Source: JALZKA01 sp033856515
GTDB lineage: Bacteria > Actinomycetota > Thermoleophilia > Solirubrobacterales > 70-9
DNA: 64,000 nt
Assembly: GCA_033856515.1 (NCBI GenBank)
Contig: JAWVEY010000004.1
Coordinates: 46,689 to 110,688 of the forward strand
Reading direction: 5' to 3'
Shown here: piece after piece, positions 49,543 through 57,737 of the stretch
How the letters are laid out: each line of letters opens with the position of its first letter
How positions within the stretch are numbered: position 1 is the first letter of the stretch
Notes under the pieces: generated by a model
Database searches by the model: none
What the model saw: only the letters and a program-made list of their open reading frames with translations
Told to the model about the DNA's origin: nothing
Translations under genes and position numbers: made by a program

Positions 49543-51924
49543 TCAACATGAGATGGGCTCCGGATCGAGCCCCTCGTCGATCTTCGCCTTCTCCTTGGAG
49601 TTATTGCCCGGGCCGCAGTCGATCAGAGTGTCGGCCTCGCCGTCGCGGGCGTCGATGACGTCAGTTCCACCCTCGCCGCTGAGCGAATCCTCGCCGCCCC
49701 CGCCGGTCAGGCGGTTTGCCTTGTCGTCGCCAACGATCTCGTCGTCCATCTCGGATCCCCAGAAGTCCTCGACCTTGATGAAGTCGTCGTTCCCCAGCGA
49801 CGCGGCAACGGTCCCCGCGGCCATGTCGACCGTGAGGCCGCTACCCATGTTGTTGTTGTAGTTCAACTGGTCACGCCCTTTGCCGCCGTCGATCTCGTCG
49901 TCGCCGGTTTGCGGCGCGATCACGTCATCGCCCTTCCCCGCGCAGATCCTGTCTTCTTGTCCGTACGTCTGAATGATGTCGTCGCCATCCTGAGCCAACA
50001 CGTTGTCGTTGTCGACGCTTGATCCCTGGATCACGTCATCGGTGTTGCGCCCAACGAACGAGTGAGGGCCGGCCAGGAACTGGGTGAAGCACTTGGCGCG
50101 CTCGATCGCGCCTGAATCGCAGCCGTCCTCGGCGGGACGCGGACCCCCGCGGCCATCCACCTTGAGCGCCTTGCGGTTCACCTTGCACTTGGAGGTGGGC
50201 ACGCGGTCGAGGCCCGGCGCCGTGTTGTTTGTGAATGCGTTGGTCAGGGGGATGATCCCGCTGCCCGGGAATGAGGTGGGGGCGCCAACGGGCGCGCTGC
50301 CGTTCGGACTCGTCGCCGTCAGGAAGGTCGCGACACCGGATGCGTCTGTGGGCTTGCCGAGCCCGCAATCAAGGTCGTTGACGGCCTGAACGTTGTAGCC
50401 CTTCGATTTCAGCGGCGGGTCAAGAGCGGCACAGGCATCGGCGCCGTTGGCGATTTGCGAGGCGCGAATGGTTGCCTTCTCGTCGAGCGCTGAGAAGATG
50501 GCGTCTCCGGCGTCGCCCGCAGAGTTCCCCAGGAAGGTTGAGAACTCGATTCGCGCGGATCCGGAGGTGTCGGTGGGCTCTTGGAGATAGACGCCGCCGC
50601 CGTCGCCGGCGACGGGGACGACCGCGTTGTTGCTGATCGTCGAGTTGACGCTTACGAAGGCGCCCACCGCGTATATGCCGCCTCCCGCGGGCTGGATGCC
50701 CTGGGTGACCGAGTTGTTCGTGACGCTCGTCCGCGACAGGGTGAGCCTCGACGGCTTGCTCGACTTTTCGGAGGTCAGGTAGATGCCGCCTGCGCGGCCT
50801 GAGGCGCCGGCTGTCGCCTGCGCTTCGTTGCCATCCACCGCGCTCTCGGTGAACGTGCTCTTTCTGGCCTGGGTGTAGACGCCGCCGCCGAGCGCGATGC
50901 CGAACGCCTCGTTTGGCTCGGTGGTGTTGTCGACGATCGCGCTCCGTTTGACGCTCAGCACGTTCTTGGTGCCGGCGACGTCGAGCGCCCCACCGCGGCC
51001 CTCGGCGAGGTTCTCCGCGAGTGTCACCTGCGTCAGCTTCATCTTGAGCTTGTTGTCGTCGTCGGAGCTCATCGCGATGGCGCCGCCCTGCGCTGCGCCC
51101 TCCGCGCGGTTCTGGTCCATGACGAGGTCCGTGATCCTCAGGTCGCCGGCCGCGTAGATGCCGCCCCCGGCGCTGCCCGCTGTGAGCGCGTTGACGGCGT
51201 TGTCCTGAATCGCGGAGTTGGTGAAGGAGATCGGGCCGTCGGACTGCCCGTGGATGACCGTTGGCGCGTCCGTCCAGATGCCGCCCCCGAGCGCGGGCGT
51301 GCTGTTGGAGGTCTCGACGATGTTGTTAGTGATCCGGAAGGCGCTCTCCAGGTGAAGCGTCTCGCATCCGCTCTCGCATGACACGGCGCCGCCGCGAGCG
51401 TTCGCCGAGTTGTCGTGAATGTTCGTGTGGGCGATCGTCAGCGTGGCGCCGTCGGTGGCGCGAATGGCGCCGCCCGATGGGACCTCGCCGCCGCCGAGGA
51501 GCTCGACACCTTCGATCTTCACCGTCTCGCCGCTCAGGTCAAGGAGCCGGTCATCAAGCGCCACGCTCGCTGAGATATTGGGGTAGTCGGGGACCGGCTG
51601 GTCAGTGCCTTGGATCAGGAGGTTGCCGCCGCCGTCAAAGTCGATGTCGCCGTCTTCGTTCGTCCCCGAGTTGCCGACGCGCTGGAGAACGACGCTCCCC
51701 GGAAGATGAATCGTGTCCTTGGCGGCATCGCCCGAGGGGCAGCCGCCGAATGGGTCGTTAGTCCGCGCAGCCTCGACCGCCTCGCGGAATGTGCAGACAC
51801 CGCTGGTCGCCCCGGTACCGAAGTCGTCAACGTCGGTCTCGACCTCGATCGTCGCGGCGCTCGCGCTGGAGGCGAACCCCACCGCGATCACCAAGCCGAA
51901 TCCCAATGCCCCCCTACAGAGCAT
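49543..51924 (-). CDS. CSLREA/beta-helix protein 3 with RTX-like C-terminus
   Basis: A 793-residue secreted protein. Signal LCRGALGFGLVIAVGFASSA; CSLREA-like motif GVCTFREAVEAARTND; a long right-handed beta-helix (~70-560) with repeated GGGI(Y/W)..A and NN(S/A)V turns (TNIHDNSANARGGAVSCESG, SAIQDNAVNALTAGSAGGGI); then RTX-like repeats (DDIIQTYGQEDRICAGKGDD, NRLTGGGGEDSLSGEGGTDV). It combines the domain types seen separately in other genes here. A -10-like TAGGGT (51936-51931 on the minus strand) ends 7 nt before the ATG, so the mRNA may be leaderless. Confidence 0.85.
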   Translation of the reverse strand: MLCRGALGFGLVIAVGFASSASAATIEVETDVDDFGTGATSGVCTFREAVEAARTNDPFGGCPSGDAAKDTIHLPGSVVLQRVGNSGTNEDGDIDFDGGGNLLIQGTDQPVPDYPNISASVALDDRLLDLSGETVKIEGVELLGGGEVPSGGAIRATDGATLTIAHTNIHDNSANARGGAVSCESGCETLHLESAFRITNNIVETSNSTPALGGGIWTDAPTVIHGQSDGPISFTNSAIQDNAVNALTAGSAGGGIYAAGDLRITDLVMDQNRAEGAAQGGAIAMSSDDDNKLKMKLTQVTLAENLAEGRGGALDVAGTKNVLSVKRSAIVDNTTEPNEAFGIALGGGVYTQARKSTFTESAVDGNEAQATAGASGRAGGIYLTSEKSSKPSRLTLSRTSVTNNSVTQGIQPAGGGIYAVGAFVSVNSTISNNAVVPVAGDGGGVYLQEPTDTSGSARIEFSTFLGNSAGDAGDAIFSALDEKATIRASQIANGADACAALDPPLKSKGYNVQAVNDLDCGLGKPTDASGVATFLTATSPNGSAPVGAPTSFPGSGIIPLTNAFTNNTAPGLDRVPTSKCKVNRKALKVDGRGGPRPAEDGCDSGAIERAKCFTQFLAGPHSFVGRNTDDVIQGSSVDNDNVLAQDGDDIIQTYGQEDRICAGKGDDVIAPQTGDDEIDGGKGRDQLNYNNNMGSGLTVDMAAGTVAASLGNDDFIKVEDFWGSEMDDEIVGDDKANRLTGGGGEDSLSGEGGTDVIDARDGEADTLIDCGPGNNSKEKAKIDEGLDPEPISC

Positions 51925-51941
51925 GGCTGGACCCTACTCCT

Positions 51942-52649
51942 CTAGATCGGTTGCCGCGTTGGGCGGATCAGCATCTCGTTCACGTCAACGTGCTCGGGCT
52001 GGGAGAGCGCATACATGACGGCGTTGGCGATGTCCTCGTCTTCGAGCGCGCCCTTCTCGAGTGGGTTGTCGAAGAAGGGTGTATCGACCATTCCCGGCTC
52101 GATAAGCGTGACGCGGATGCGCGTGTTGTCGTGCATCTGGCGCAACTCCTGGCGAAGGGCCTCGCCCATCGCGGTCACCGACCACTTGGTCGCCGAGTAG
52201 AGCGATCCCGGCAGGGCGCGCCGGCCGGCGACCGAGCTGGTGATCACGAAGTGCCCGGTTTCCTTCTCGAGCAGGTGGGGGAGGGTGGCGCGGATCGTGT
52301 AGGCGACGCCCAGCACGTTCGTCAGCACCATCGACTTCCAGTGCTCGGGCGACTCCTCGAGGAAACCGCGCGATGCGCCAAAGCCCGCGTTCGCGAAGAC
52401 CGCGTCGAAGCCGCCGAAGGCATCGATTGCCGCCTTGACGAGGTTCTCGCAGTCCTCCCACTCGGAAACATCGCAGCGGACGGCGATCGCCTTGTCCGGC
52501 CCGCCGAGCTCTGCCGCCAGCGCTTCCAGCTTGTCCTGTGAGCGGGCGCTGAGGACGAGCCGGTATCCGGCCTTCGCTGCGTGATGGGCAGTTTTCGCGC
52601 CGATGCCGGTCGAGGCGCCTGTAACAACAAGGACTGGTGAATCACTCAT
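51942..52649 (-). CDS. Short-chain dehydrogenase/reductase
   Basis: A 235-residue SDR oxidoreductase. LVVTGASTGIGAKTAHHAAK carries the TGxxxGxG dinucleotide-binding motif, CDVSEWEDC binds the adenine ring, VFANAGFGAS is the NAG motif and GSLYSATKWSVTAMGEALR the catalytic Tyr-xxx-Lys; Ser in ITSSVAG is the third catalytic residue. Classical SDR of the YdfG/serine-dehydrogenase-like group; substrate unknown. Start ATG 52649 (MSDSPVLVV) is preferred over a 15-residue extension. Confidence 0.92.
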   Translation of the reverse strand: MSDSPVLVVTGASTGIGAKTAHHAAKAGYRLVLSARSQDKLEALAAELGGPDKAIAVRCDVSEWEDCENLVKAAIDAFGGFDAVFANAGFGASRGFLEESPEHWKSMVLTNVLGVAYTIRATLPHLLEKETGHFVITSSVAGRRALPGSLYSATKWSVTAMGEALRQELRQMHDNTRIRVTLIEPGMVDTPFFDNPLEKGALEDEDIANAVMYALSQPEHVDVNEMLIRPTRQPI

Positions 52650-52708
52650 GTGAACCAAGCTAGCGAGGAGTAGCTTCTCGCCAAGAGTCACCAACCGAAA
52701 GGGGACAT

Positions 52709-52996
52709 ATGTCCTTCGTACGAGTTGTGAGGTTCACCGGAGTGGATTCAGAGCGTGTCGCGGCTTTGAAGGAGCGGGTCGCTGAGAACGACGGTCCGCC
52801 GGAGGGCGTCCCATCAACCGCCCTCAGGGTGCTGCTCGACGAGGAGCAAGGGACTGCGGTCGTCCTCCAGTCCTTCGATTCCATGGACGACCTGAAGACC
52901 GGCGAAGCGGTGCTGAGCGCCATGGATCCAGGCGACACGCCCGGGACCAGGGAGTCAGTCGATCGCTGTGAGGTGATGATTGACGTAAGCGCGTAG
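52709..52996 (+). CDS. Small dimeric alpha/beta-barrel-like protein
   Basis: A 95-residue cytosolic protein: SFVRVVRFTGVDSERVAALK, a charged loop, TALRVLLDEEQGTAVVLQSF and a helix DDLKTGEAVLSAMDPGD, ending DRCEVMIDVSA. The strand-helix-strand-strand-helix-strand order resembles the ABM/dimeric ferredoxin-like fold of small monooxygenases and stress-responsive barrel proteins, but no active-site residue is evident. GAAAGGGG precedes the ATG. Divergent from the SDR gene; no function assigned. Confidence 0.65.
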   Translation: MSFVRVVRFTGVDSERVAALKERVAENDGPPEGVPSTALRVLLDEEQGTAVVLQSFDSMDDLKTGEAVLSAMDPGDTPGTRESVDRCEVMIDVSA

Positions 52997-53043
52997 CGCT
53001 TTACGCGCCGGGGCGAATCGCCCCTGCGATAATTCGGGGTGGC

Positions 53044-53472
53044 GTGGACCCCGATCGAAAGCGAAAGATCCGCCTCGTCGTGGCCCTGAGCGTTGCGGTG
53101 CTCTTGGCCACGGCGCTGGTGTACACATCGTTCTCTGCCTCGACCGAGGCGAAGTCGCCGTCCGAGCTCCTGGCCGAGACGCCGGCCGGCGCCGTCGACG
53201 CCTACGGCCAGGTCGTTACGGAGAAGACGCTTCCCGACGGCTCGCGCGAGTTCGTGATCGCCGACCCGGAAGACCCGTCGAAGGAGGTGCCGGTCACCTA
53301 CGAGGGTCAGGTGCCCGACCCGTTCCGCGAGGGACGCGACGTGATCGTCACCGGGCAAATGGTCGACGGCACGCTGGTTGCCGAGAAGGACAGCCTGATC
53401 ACGAAGTGCCCGTCCAAGTTCTCGGATGAGGCAGAAGAGGACCCGAACATCGTGATCGACGACTCGCTCTGA
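53044..53472 (+). CDS. ccmE: Cytochrome c maturation haem chaperone CcmE, Cys-type
   Basis: A 142-residue membrane-anchored OB-fold protein (anchor LVVALSVAVLLATALVYTSF). VTYEGQVPDPFREGRDVIVT and DGTLVAEKDSLITKCPSKF are the CcmE core. At the haem-binding site the usual His (HxxxY) is replaced by Cys122, and the Tyr by Phe126 (CPSKF), the Cys-type seen in some bacteria and archaea with an altered residue. It delivers haem to apocytochrome c with CcmF. Start GTG 53044. First gene of the CcmE-CcmF-CcmI-like-SecG-SBP run. Confidence 0.9.
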   Translation: MDPDRKRKIRLVVALSVAVLLATALVYTSFSASTEAKSPSELLAETPAGAVDAYGQVVTEKTLPDGSREFVIADPEDPSKEVPVTYEGQVPDPFREGRDVIVTGQMVDGTLVAEKDSLITKCPSKFSDEAEEDPNIVIDDSL

Positions 53473-53485
53473 TCACCTTGTACGT

Positions 53486-55732
53486 ATGAGCGAGCTTTCG
53501 ATCGACTCGGGGCACGCCTGCCTCGTCGGCGCGCTCGTGGCGTTTGCCTACGGCGCCGTGGCAGGGATCTACGGCGGCCATACAGGCGACCGGCGCTGGG
53601 TCGATTCCGCGCGCCGCGCCGTTTACGCCGCCGCGGGCCTCCTGGTGATCTGCGTCGTCGTGCTCGAAGCGGCGTTCCTGCGCTCCGACTTCTCGGTCGC
53701 GCTGGTGGCCGACCACTCCTCCACCACGACGCCGACCCTCTACAAGATGACCGCGCTCTGGGGAAGCCAGGGCGGGTCGCTGATGCTGTGGGCGTTCGTG
53801 CTGTCGCTCGCCTCGTCGGGCGTCTTGTTCGCGACGCGCCACAAGCACCGGGAAGTCGTGCCGTGGGCAACGGCCGTCCTGTGCGGCCTTGGCGTCTTCT
53901 TCACCGGCCTGATGATCGTCTCGGGCGGCGACGCCATGCCGTTCACGCGAATGAGCCCCGTGCCGGCGGAGGGCGTTGGCCTGAACCCGCTCCTCCGCCA
54001 TCCCGCAATGGCGATCCATCCGCCGATGCTTTATTCGGGCTACGTCCTGTTCTCGATCCCGTTCGCGTTCGCGATCGGGGCCCTGAAGGCACGCCGCCTC
54101 GATACGAGTTGGATTCGCTCGACCCGCCGTTTCGCCCTTCTCGCCTGGATCTTCCTCTCGGTCGGCATCCTGCTCGGCGCGGGCTGGTCCTACGTCGAAC
54201 TGGGCTGGGGCGGCTACTGGGGGTGGGACCCGGTCGAGAACGCCTCGCTGATGCCGTGGCTGGTCGGCACCGCGTTCCTCCACTCGATCATGGTCCAGGA
54301 GCGCCGCGGGATGCTGAAGGTGTGGAACGTCTCGCTGATCTGCGCGACGTTCGCGCTGTCTTTGCTCGGCACGTTCCTGGTGCGCTCGGGGATCCTGCAG
54401 TCGATTCACGCCTTCGGCGCGTCGACGGTCGGCACGCCGCTGCTTGTCCTGATCGCGTTGGTTCTGGCGGGCTCGACCGCGCTGATCGTCTCGCGCTTGC
54501 CGGATCTGCGCTCGGAGCGGCGCATCCAGTCGCTGGCATCTCGCGAGGCCGTCTTCCTGGTCAACAACATCCTCCTGATCGGCCTTGCGTTCGTCGTCTT
54601 CTACGGCACCTTCTTCCCGCTGATCGCCGAGGCGTTCACCGGCAATCGCTCGACCCTCGCCGCACCCTGGTTCGACCAGTACGTCACGCCGCTAGCGATC
54701 CTGCTCGTACTGTTCACCGGGATCGGACCTTTGCTCGCTTGGCGCCAGATCAGCGCCGGCCGGGCGCTCAGGCTGTTCGGGCCGCCGCTAGCCGTCGCCG
54801 CGGTCGTCCTCGTCGCGCTGCTCGCGTTCACAGACGTCGCTGACGAGCCGGGCGCGCTCATCATGTTCACGTTCGCGGCCTTTGCGCTGGCCGGCTTGGT
54901 GAGCGAGTTCGTTCGCGGCGCCTCCGCGCAGAACGCGCTCACGGGTGACGGCTTCTTGCTCTCGCTCGGGCGGGTTGTGGTCAGGAACCGCCGCCGCTAC
55001 GGCGGCTACATCGTCCACATCGGCATCGTGATCGCATTCGTCTCGATCGCTGCCTCGTCGAGCTTTCAGACCTCTGACGACGTGCGGATGCTTCCGGGCG
55101 ATTCGACGACGGTCGACGACTACGAGCTGACCTACGTGCGGCCGACCGCGTACCGCGACCTCGATGAGGACCGGCTCACCTTCGGCTCGGTCGTCGAGAT
55201 CCGCCGCGACGGCGAGGTCGTCGACACCCTTACACCCAGCCGCAACTACTACTCGTCCAGCTCGACCGGCACGGTCCGAAGCTTCTTCGAGGGGGAGGCG
55301 ACCTCCGAGGTAGGGCGCTCCGGCGGAGCGGGGGAGGACTTCTGGACCGCGATGCGGCCCGACCTGACCGAGCCGAAAATCGACAACTTCATCTCGGGCG
55401 CCGACCGGCAGATCGACGAGATCACGATCCCGGAGGTGCTGCCGGACCCGAGCACGCCAGGAGGCGTGGAGGAGATGCGCGGGATCGCCGAGCAGCGTTC
55501 CCAGCTTCAAGGCCTCGCCATTACGAACCTCCAGGAGCGCTTCGAGGACGGCGAGATCCCGATCGACTTCCGCATCAACGTGAACCCGCTCGTGATCTGG
55601 ATCTGGGTCGGCGGCGCCATCGGCGTGATCGGCGGCCTCATCGCCGCCTGGCCGACCGCCTCGGCCCGCCGCCGCCGGGTTTCGGACGTCTACGCCGCCC
55701 GCTTGGCCAAGGATCTCGGCCGCGCCTCGTAG
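53486..55732 (+). CDS. ccmF: Cytochrome c haem lyase subunit CcmF
   Basis: A 748-residue polytopic protein (about 14 helices). KMTALWGSQGGSLMLWAFVL and the WWD-type segment WGGYWGWDPVENASLMPWL are the haem-handling signatures of CcmF. Conserved His residues (HPAMAIHPPMLYSGY) ligate haem. The large C-terminal periplasmic domain contains PSRNYYSSSSTGTVRSFF. It ligates haem from CcmE to apocytochrome c. It begins 13 bp after ccmE and is followed by a CcmI-like gene at 12 bp, forming one operon. Confidence 0.93.
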   Translation: MSELSIDSGHACLVGALVAFAYGAVAGIYGGHTGDRRWVDSARRAVYAAAGLLVICVVVLEAAFLRSDFSVALVADHSSTTTPTLYKMTALWGSQGGSLMLWAFVLSLASSGVLFATRHKHREVVPWATAVLCGLGVFFTGLMIVSGGDAMPFTRMSPVPAEGVGLNPLLRHPAMAIHPPMLYSGYVLFSIPFAFAIGALKARRLDTSWIRSTRRFALLAWIFLSVGILLGAGWSYVELGWGGYWGWDPVENASLMPWLVGTAFLHSIMVQERRGMLKVWNVSLICATFALSLLGTFLVRSGILQSIHAFGASTVGTPLLVLIALVLAGSTALIVSRLPDLRSERRIQSLASREAVFLVNNILLIGLAFVVFYGTFFPLIAEAFTGNRSTLAAPWFDQYVTPLAILLVLFTGIGPLLAWRQISAGRALRLFGPPLAVAAVVLVALLAFTDVADEPGALIMFTFAAFALAGLVSEFVRGASAQNALTGDGFLLSLGRVVVRNRRRYGGYIVHIGIVIAFVSIAASSSFQTSDDVRMLPGDSTTVDDYELTYVRPTAYRDLDEDRLTFGSVVEIRRDGEVVDTLTPSRNYYSSSSTGTVRSFFEGEATSEVGRSGGAGEDFWTAMRPDLTEPKIDNFISGADRQIDEITIPEVLPDPSTPGGVEEMRGIAEQRSQLQGLAITNLQERFEDGEIPIDFRINVNPLVIWIWVGGAIGVIGGLIAAWPTASARRRRVSDVYAARLAKDLGRAS

Positions 55733-55744
55733 CCTCCTCGGCCC

Positions 55745-56047
55745 ATGGAGGTCGCCCTCATCGCGCTGTTCGTGATCGCCGCGGTCGCGCTCTTCGTCTC
55801 GATGCCCCTACGGCCCGGCGCCAAGAGCTCCGAGCGGATCGAGGACCCCGAGCGTGCCGAGCTGGAGGCGCGCAAGGAGTCGAAGTACCGCGAGATCCGC
55901 GACGCTGAGATGGATCGCGAGCAGGGCAAGCTCTCCAAGCAGGACTGGGCGAGGGCCGATGCGGACCTACGACGCGAGGCGATCGAGATCCTGCGCGAGA
56001 TCGACGCGCTGGAGAAGCGCGCCAAGACGGACGACCCGAGCCTCTAG
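55745..56047 (+). CDS. CcmI-like small membrane protein
   Basis: A 100-residue protein: one transmembrane helix (VALIALFVIAAVALFVSMPL) and an acidic, helical cytoplasmic part (ERAELEARKESKYREIRDAE, QGKLSKQDWARADADLRREA) matching the N-terminal domain of CcmI (TPR-less form). CcmI helps present apocytochrome c to CcmF/CcmH. Its position right after ccmF supports this. The TPR part is absent. Confidence 0.75.
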   Translation: MEVALIALFVIAAVALFVSMPLRPGAKSSERIEDPERAELEARKESKYREIRDAEMDREQGKLSKQDWARADADLRREAIEILREIDALEKRAKTDDPSL

Positions 56048-56059
56048 AATCCCGCCGCG

Positions 56060-56284
56060 ATGGAACAGATCCTTCAAGTCGTCCAGGTGCTCGTCTCGTT
56101 CATCTTGATCATCCTCGTCCTGCTCCACTCGGGCAAGGACGCAGGCCTCTCAGGCGCCTTCGGCATCGGCGGCGGCGGCAGCTCATTCGCGGGCGGCTCG
56201 CTGGTCGAGCGCAACCTCGACCGCTGGACGATCTTCTTTGCGGTCGTGTTCGCGCTCAACACGCTCGTCCTTCTAAAGCTCTAA
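56060..56284 (+). CDS. secG: Preprotein translocase subunit SecG
   Basis: A 74-residue protein with two transmembrane helices (ILQVVQVLVSFILIILVLLH and WTIFFAVVFALNTLVLL) separated by GKDAGLSGAFGIGGGGSSF, the typical SecG loop. It is the small stimulatory subunit of the SecYEG channel. It follows the CcmI-like gene after 12 bp and precedes the solute-binding protein after 13 bp, all in one probable transcript. Confidence 0.93.
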   Translation: MEQILQVVQVLVSFILIILVLLHSGKDAGLSGAFGIGGGGSSFAGGSLVERNLDRWTIFFAVVFALNTLVLLKL

Positions 56285-56297
56285 GCAGGCCTGCGGC

Positions 56298-57266
56298 ATG
56301 CCCGCGCTCACACGTCTGGGCGGGCTCTGGGCGGCTCTTCTGGCTTGCGCGCTTGCGGGGTGTGGCGGAGGGGACGACGAGGCAACTTCCGCGGTGTTGA
56401 GCACGACGCCGCCAGGCGAGGGGGGGACGCTCGTCTGGACCGTCGCCGACCCCGTCCTGAGCACGGACCCGCTCGAGGCGGTCGCTCGCTCCGAGGAGAT
56501 CCTGGTGCGCCAGGTGAACGAGCCGCTGACCGCGAAGGTTGCCGGCCCGTTCGACGTGGAGCGGCGGGTGCCCGGGCTCGTCCGGAGCTCCCAGGGCTCG
56601 GAGGGCGACACGATCTGGACCTTCCGGCTTCGCGACGGGGTCTTCTTCCAAGACGACGAGACTCCCTTCAACGCGGCCGCGGTCCAGGCAAACGCCACCA
56701 GGTGGCTGACGACGGCCGCCGGCCGCGCGCTCCTGCCCGACCTTGTCTCGGTCGATGCGCCCAGCCCGGGGGAGGTCCGGTTCGCCCTGGCGGCCCCCGA
56801 CCCGGAGTTCCCGAAGCGCCTCTCGGCCCCCCAGCTCGGAATTGTCTCGCCTACAGCCCTCGAACCGTCGTCTGGCGAGGGCGCGGTAGTCACCCGCCCC
56901 TCGCAGACCGGCACCGGAGCGTTCGAGGTCCGCGAGCGCGATTCGAGCCGGGTGCTCCTGGCTCGCAACACAGGCTGGTGGGGCTCATCGGCGAAGGTCG
57001 AACTGGGGCCTGCACTGGACCAGATCGAGCTGCAGGTCTCGCCTTCGTCGAGCCTCCGCCTGGCGATGCTGGACGCGGGCGAGGCGGAGCTAGCCGATGA
57101 GCTCGAGCCCGCTCAGGCAAACCAGGCCCGGGAGGACCCGCTCCTGAGCGTGCTGCAGAGCTCGGGCGGGACGTTCCTCGGCATCGAGCGGTCCGTCCGC
57201 GGCGTCGATTCCGGCCGCGAGATCCCCGCGCTGTCGAGCGCGTGGCTTACGAGCCTGGGCGACTAA
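56298..57266 (+). CDS. Family 5 extracellular solute-binding protein, shortened
   Basis: A 322-residue lipoprotein (signal ALTRLGGLWAALLACALAGC). It has the SBP family 5 entry GGTLVWTVADPVLSTDPLEA, TIWTFRLRDGVFFQDDETPF, FNAAAVQANATRWL and TGTGAFEVRERD, normally from oligopeptide/nickel ABC transporters. Complete proteins have ~500-550 residues, so lobe II appears cut short. No permease or ATPase genes are adjacent. It may be a stand-alone binding protein evolved from a transporter subunit, or a degraded gene kept in frame. Confidence 0.78.
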   Translation: MPALTRLGGLWAALLACALAGCGGGDDEATSAVLSTTPPGEGGTLVWTVADPVLSTDPLEAVARSEEILVRQVNEPLTAKVAGPFDVERRVPGLVRSSQGSEGDTIWTFRLRDGVFFQDDETPFNAAAVQANATRWLTTAAGRALLPDLVSVDAPSPGEVRFALAAPDPEFPKRLSAPQLGIVSPTALEPSSGEGAVVTRPSQTGTGAFEVRERDSSRVLLARNTGWWGSSAKVELGPALDQIELQVSPSSSLRLAMLDAGEAELADELEPAQANQAREDPLLSVLQSSGGTFLGIERSVRGVDSGREIPALSSAWLTSLGD

Positions 57267-57269
57267 GCG

Positions 57270-57656
57270 TCAGCTGCCGGGGCCGACGCCCTCGGGCGCG
57301 TAGCGGTTGTGGAGGTCGAGCATGTTCCCGTCGGGGTCCTCGAAGAGCGCTTGGTGGCAGACGCCGGAGTCGATCGTGTCGCCCATGAACTTGATCCCCT
57401 TGCCCTCGAGCTCGACGCGGGCGGCCTCGACGTCGTCGACGCGCAGGGCGACCGGGAAGCGATGCGGCGCGAACTCCATCCCGAACGCATCGGGCTGCAT
57501 GATCGCGATCGTCAGGTTGCCTGTCTCGAACTCGCCGGCCGGCATGCTGCCCCATTGCTTCGCGAACTCGAGCCCAAGGGTGTTCCCGTAGAAGTCCTTC
57601 GCCTTCTCGTAGTCGCGGACAGGGATCGTGATGAAGTCCGTCTTCTCAACCTTCAT
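57270..57656 (-). CDS. VOC-family (glyoxalase/dioxygenase-fold) protein
   Basis: A 128-residue protein with two beta-alpha-beta-beta-beta units: ITIPVRDYEKAKDFYGNTLG and ALRVDDVEAARVELEGKGIK ... ALFEDPDGNMLDLHNRY. The FEDPDGNMLDLH segment carries the typical C-terminal metal-ligand region of VOC proteins. Substrates range from methylglyoxal to antibiotics; nothing specifies one here. It is convergent with the solute-binding protein (3 bp between stops) and divergent from the RTX-redoxin gene. Confidence 0.88.
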   Translation of the reverse strand: MKVEKTDFITIPVRDYEKAKDFYGNTLGLEFAKQWGSMPAGEFETGNLTIAIMQPDAFGMEFAPHRFPVALRVDDVEAARVELEGKGIKFMGDTIDSGVCHQALFEDPDGNMLDLHNRYAPEGVGPGS

Positions 57657-57676
57657 CGGGCGATCGTAGCCCGGTC

Positions 57677-57705
57677 TGGACTCAGGATGGAAAGTGGGTT
57701 ACTGT
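57677..57705 (+). promoter_or_regulatory. Probable promoter of the RTX-redoxin operon
   Basis: TGGACT (57677-57682), 17-bp spacer, TACTGT (57700-57705), predicted start ~57712. This lies downstream of the first in-frame ATG (57687) and so favours GTG 57738 as the real start. Confidence 0.5.
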
Positions 57706-57737
57706 CCCAGTTGGAGAGTGCCCGCGGGGGGTTGCTC

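Noticed and set aside
57309..57737. Long N-terminal extension of the RTX-redoxin gene
   Set aside because: It is antisense to the VOC gene and lies upstream of the predicted promoter; a normal signal peptide begins at GTG 57738.
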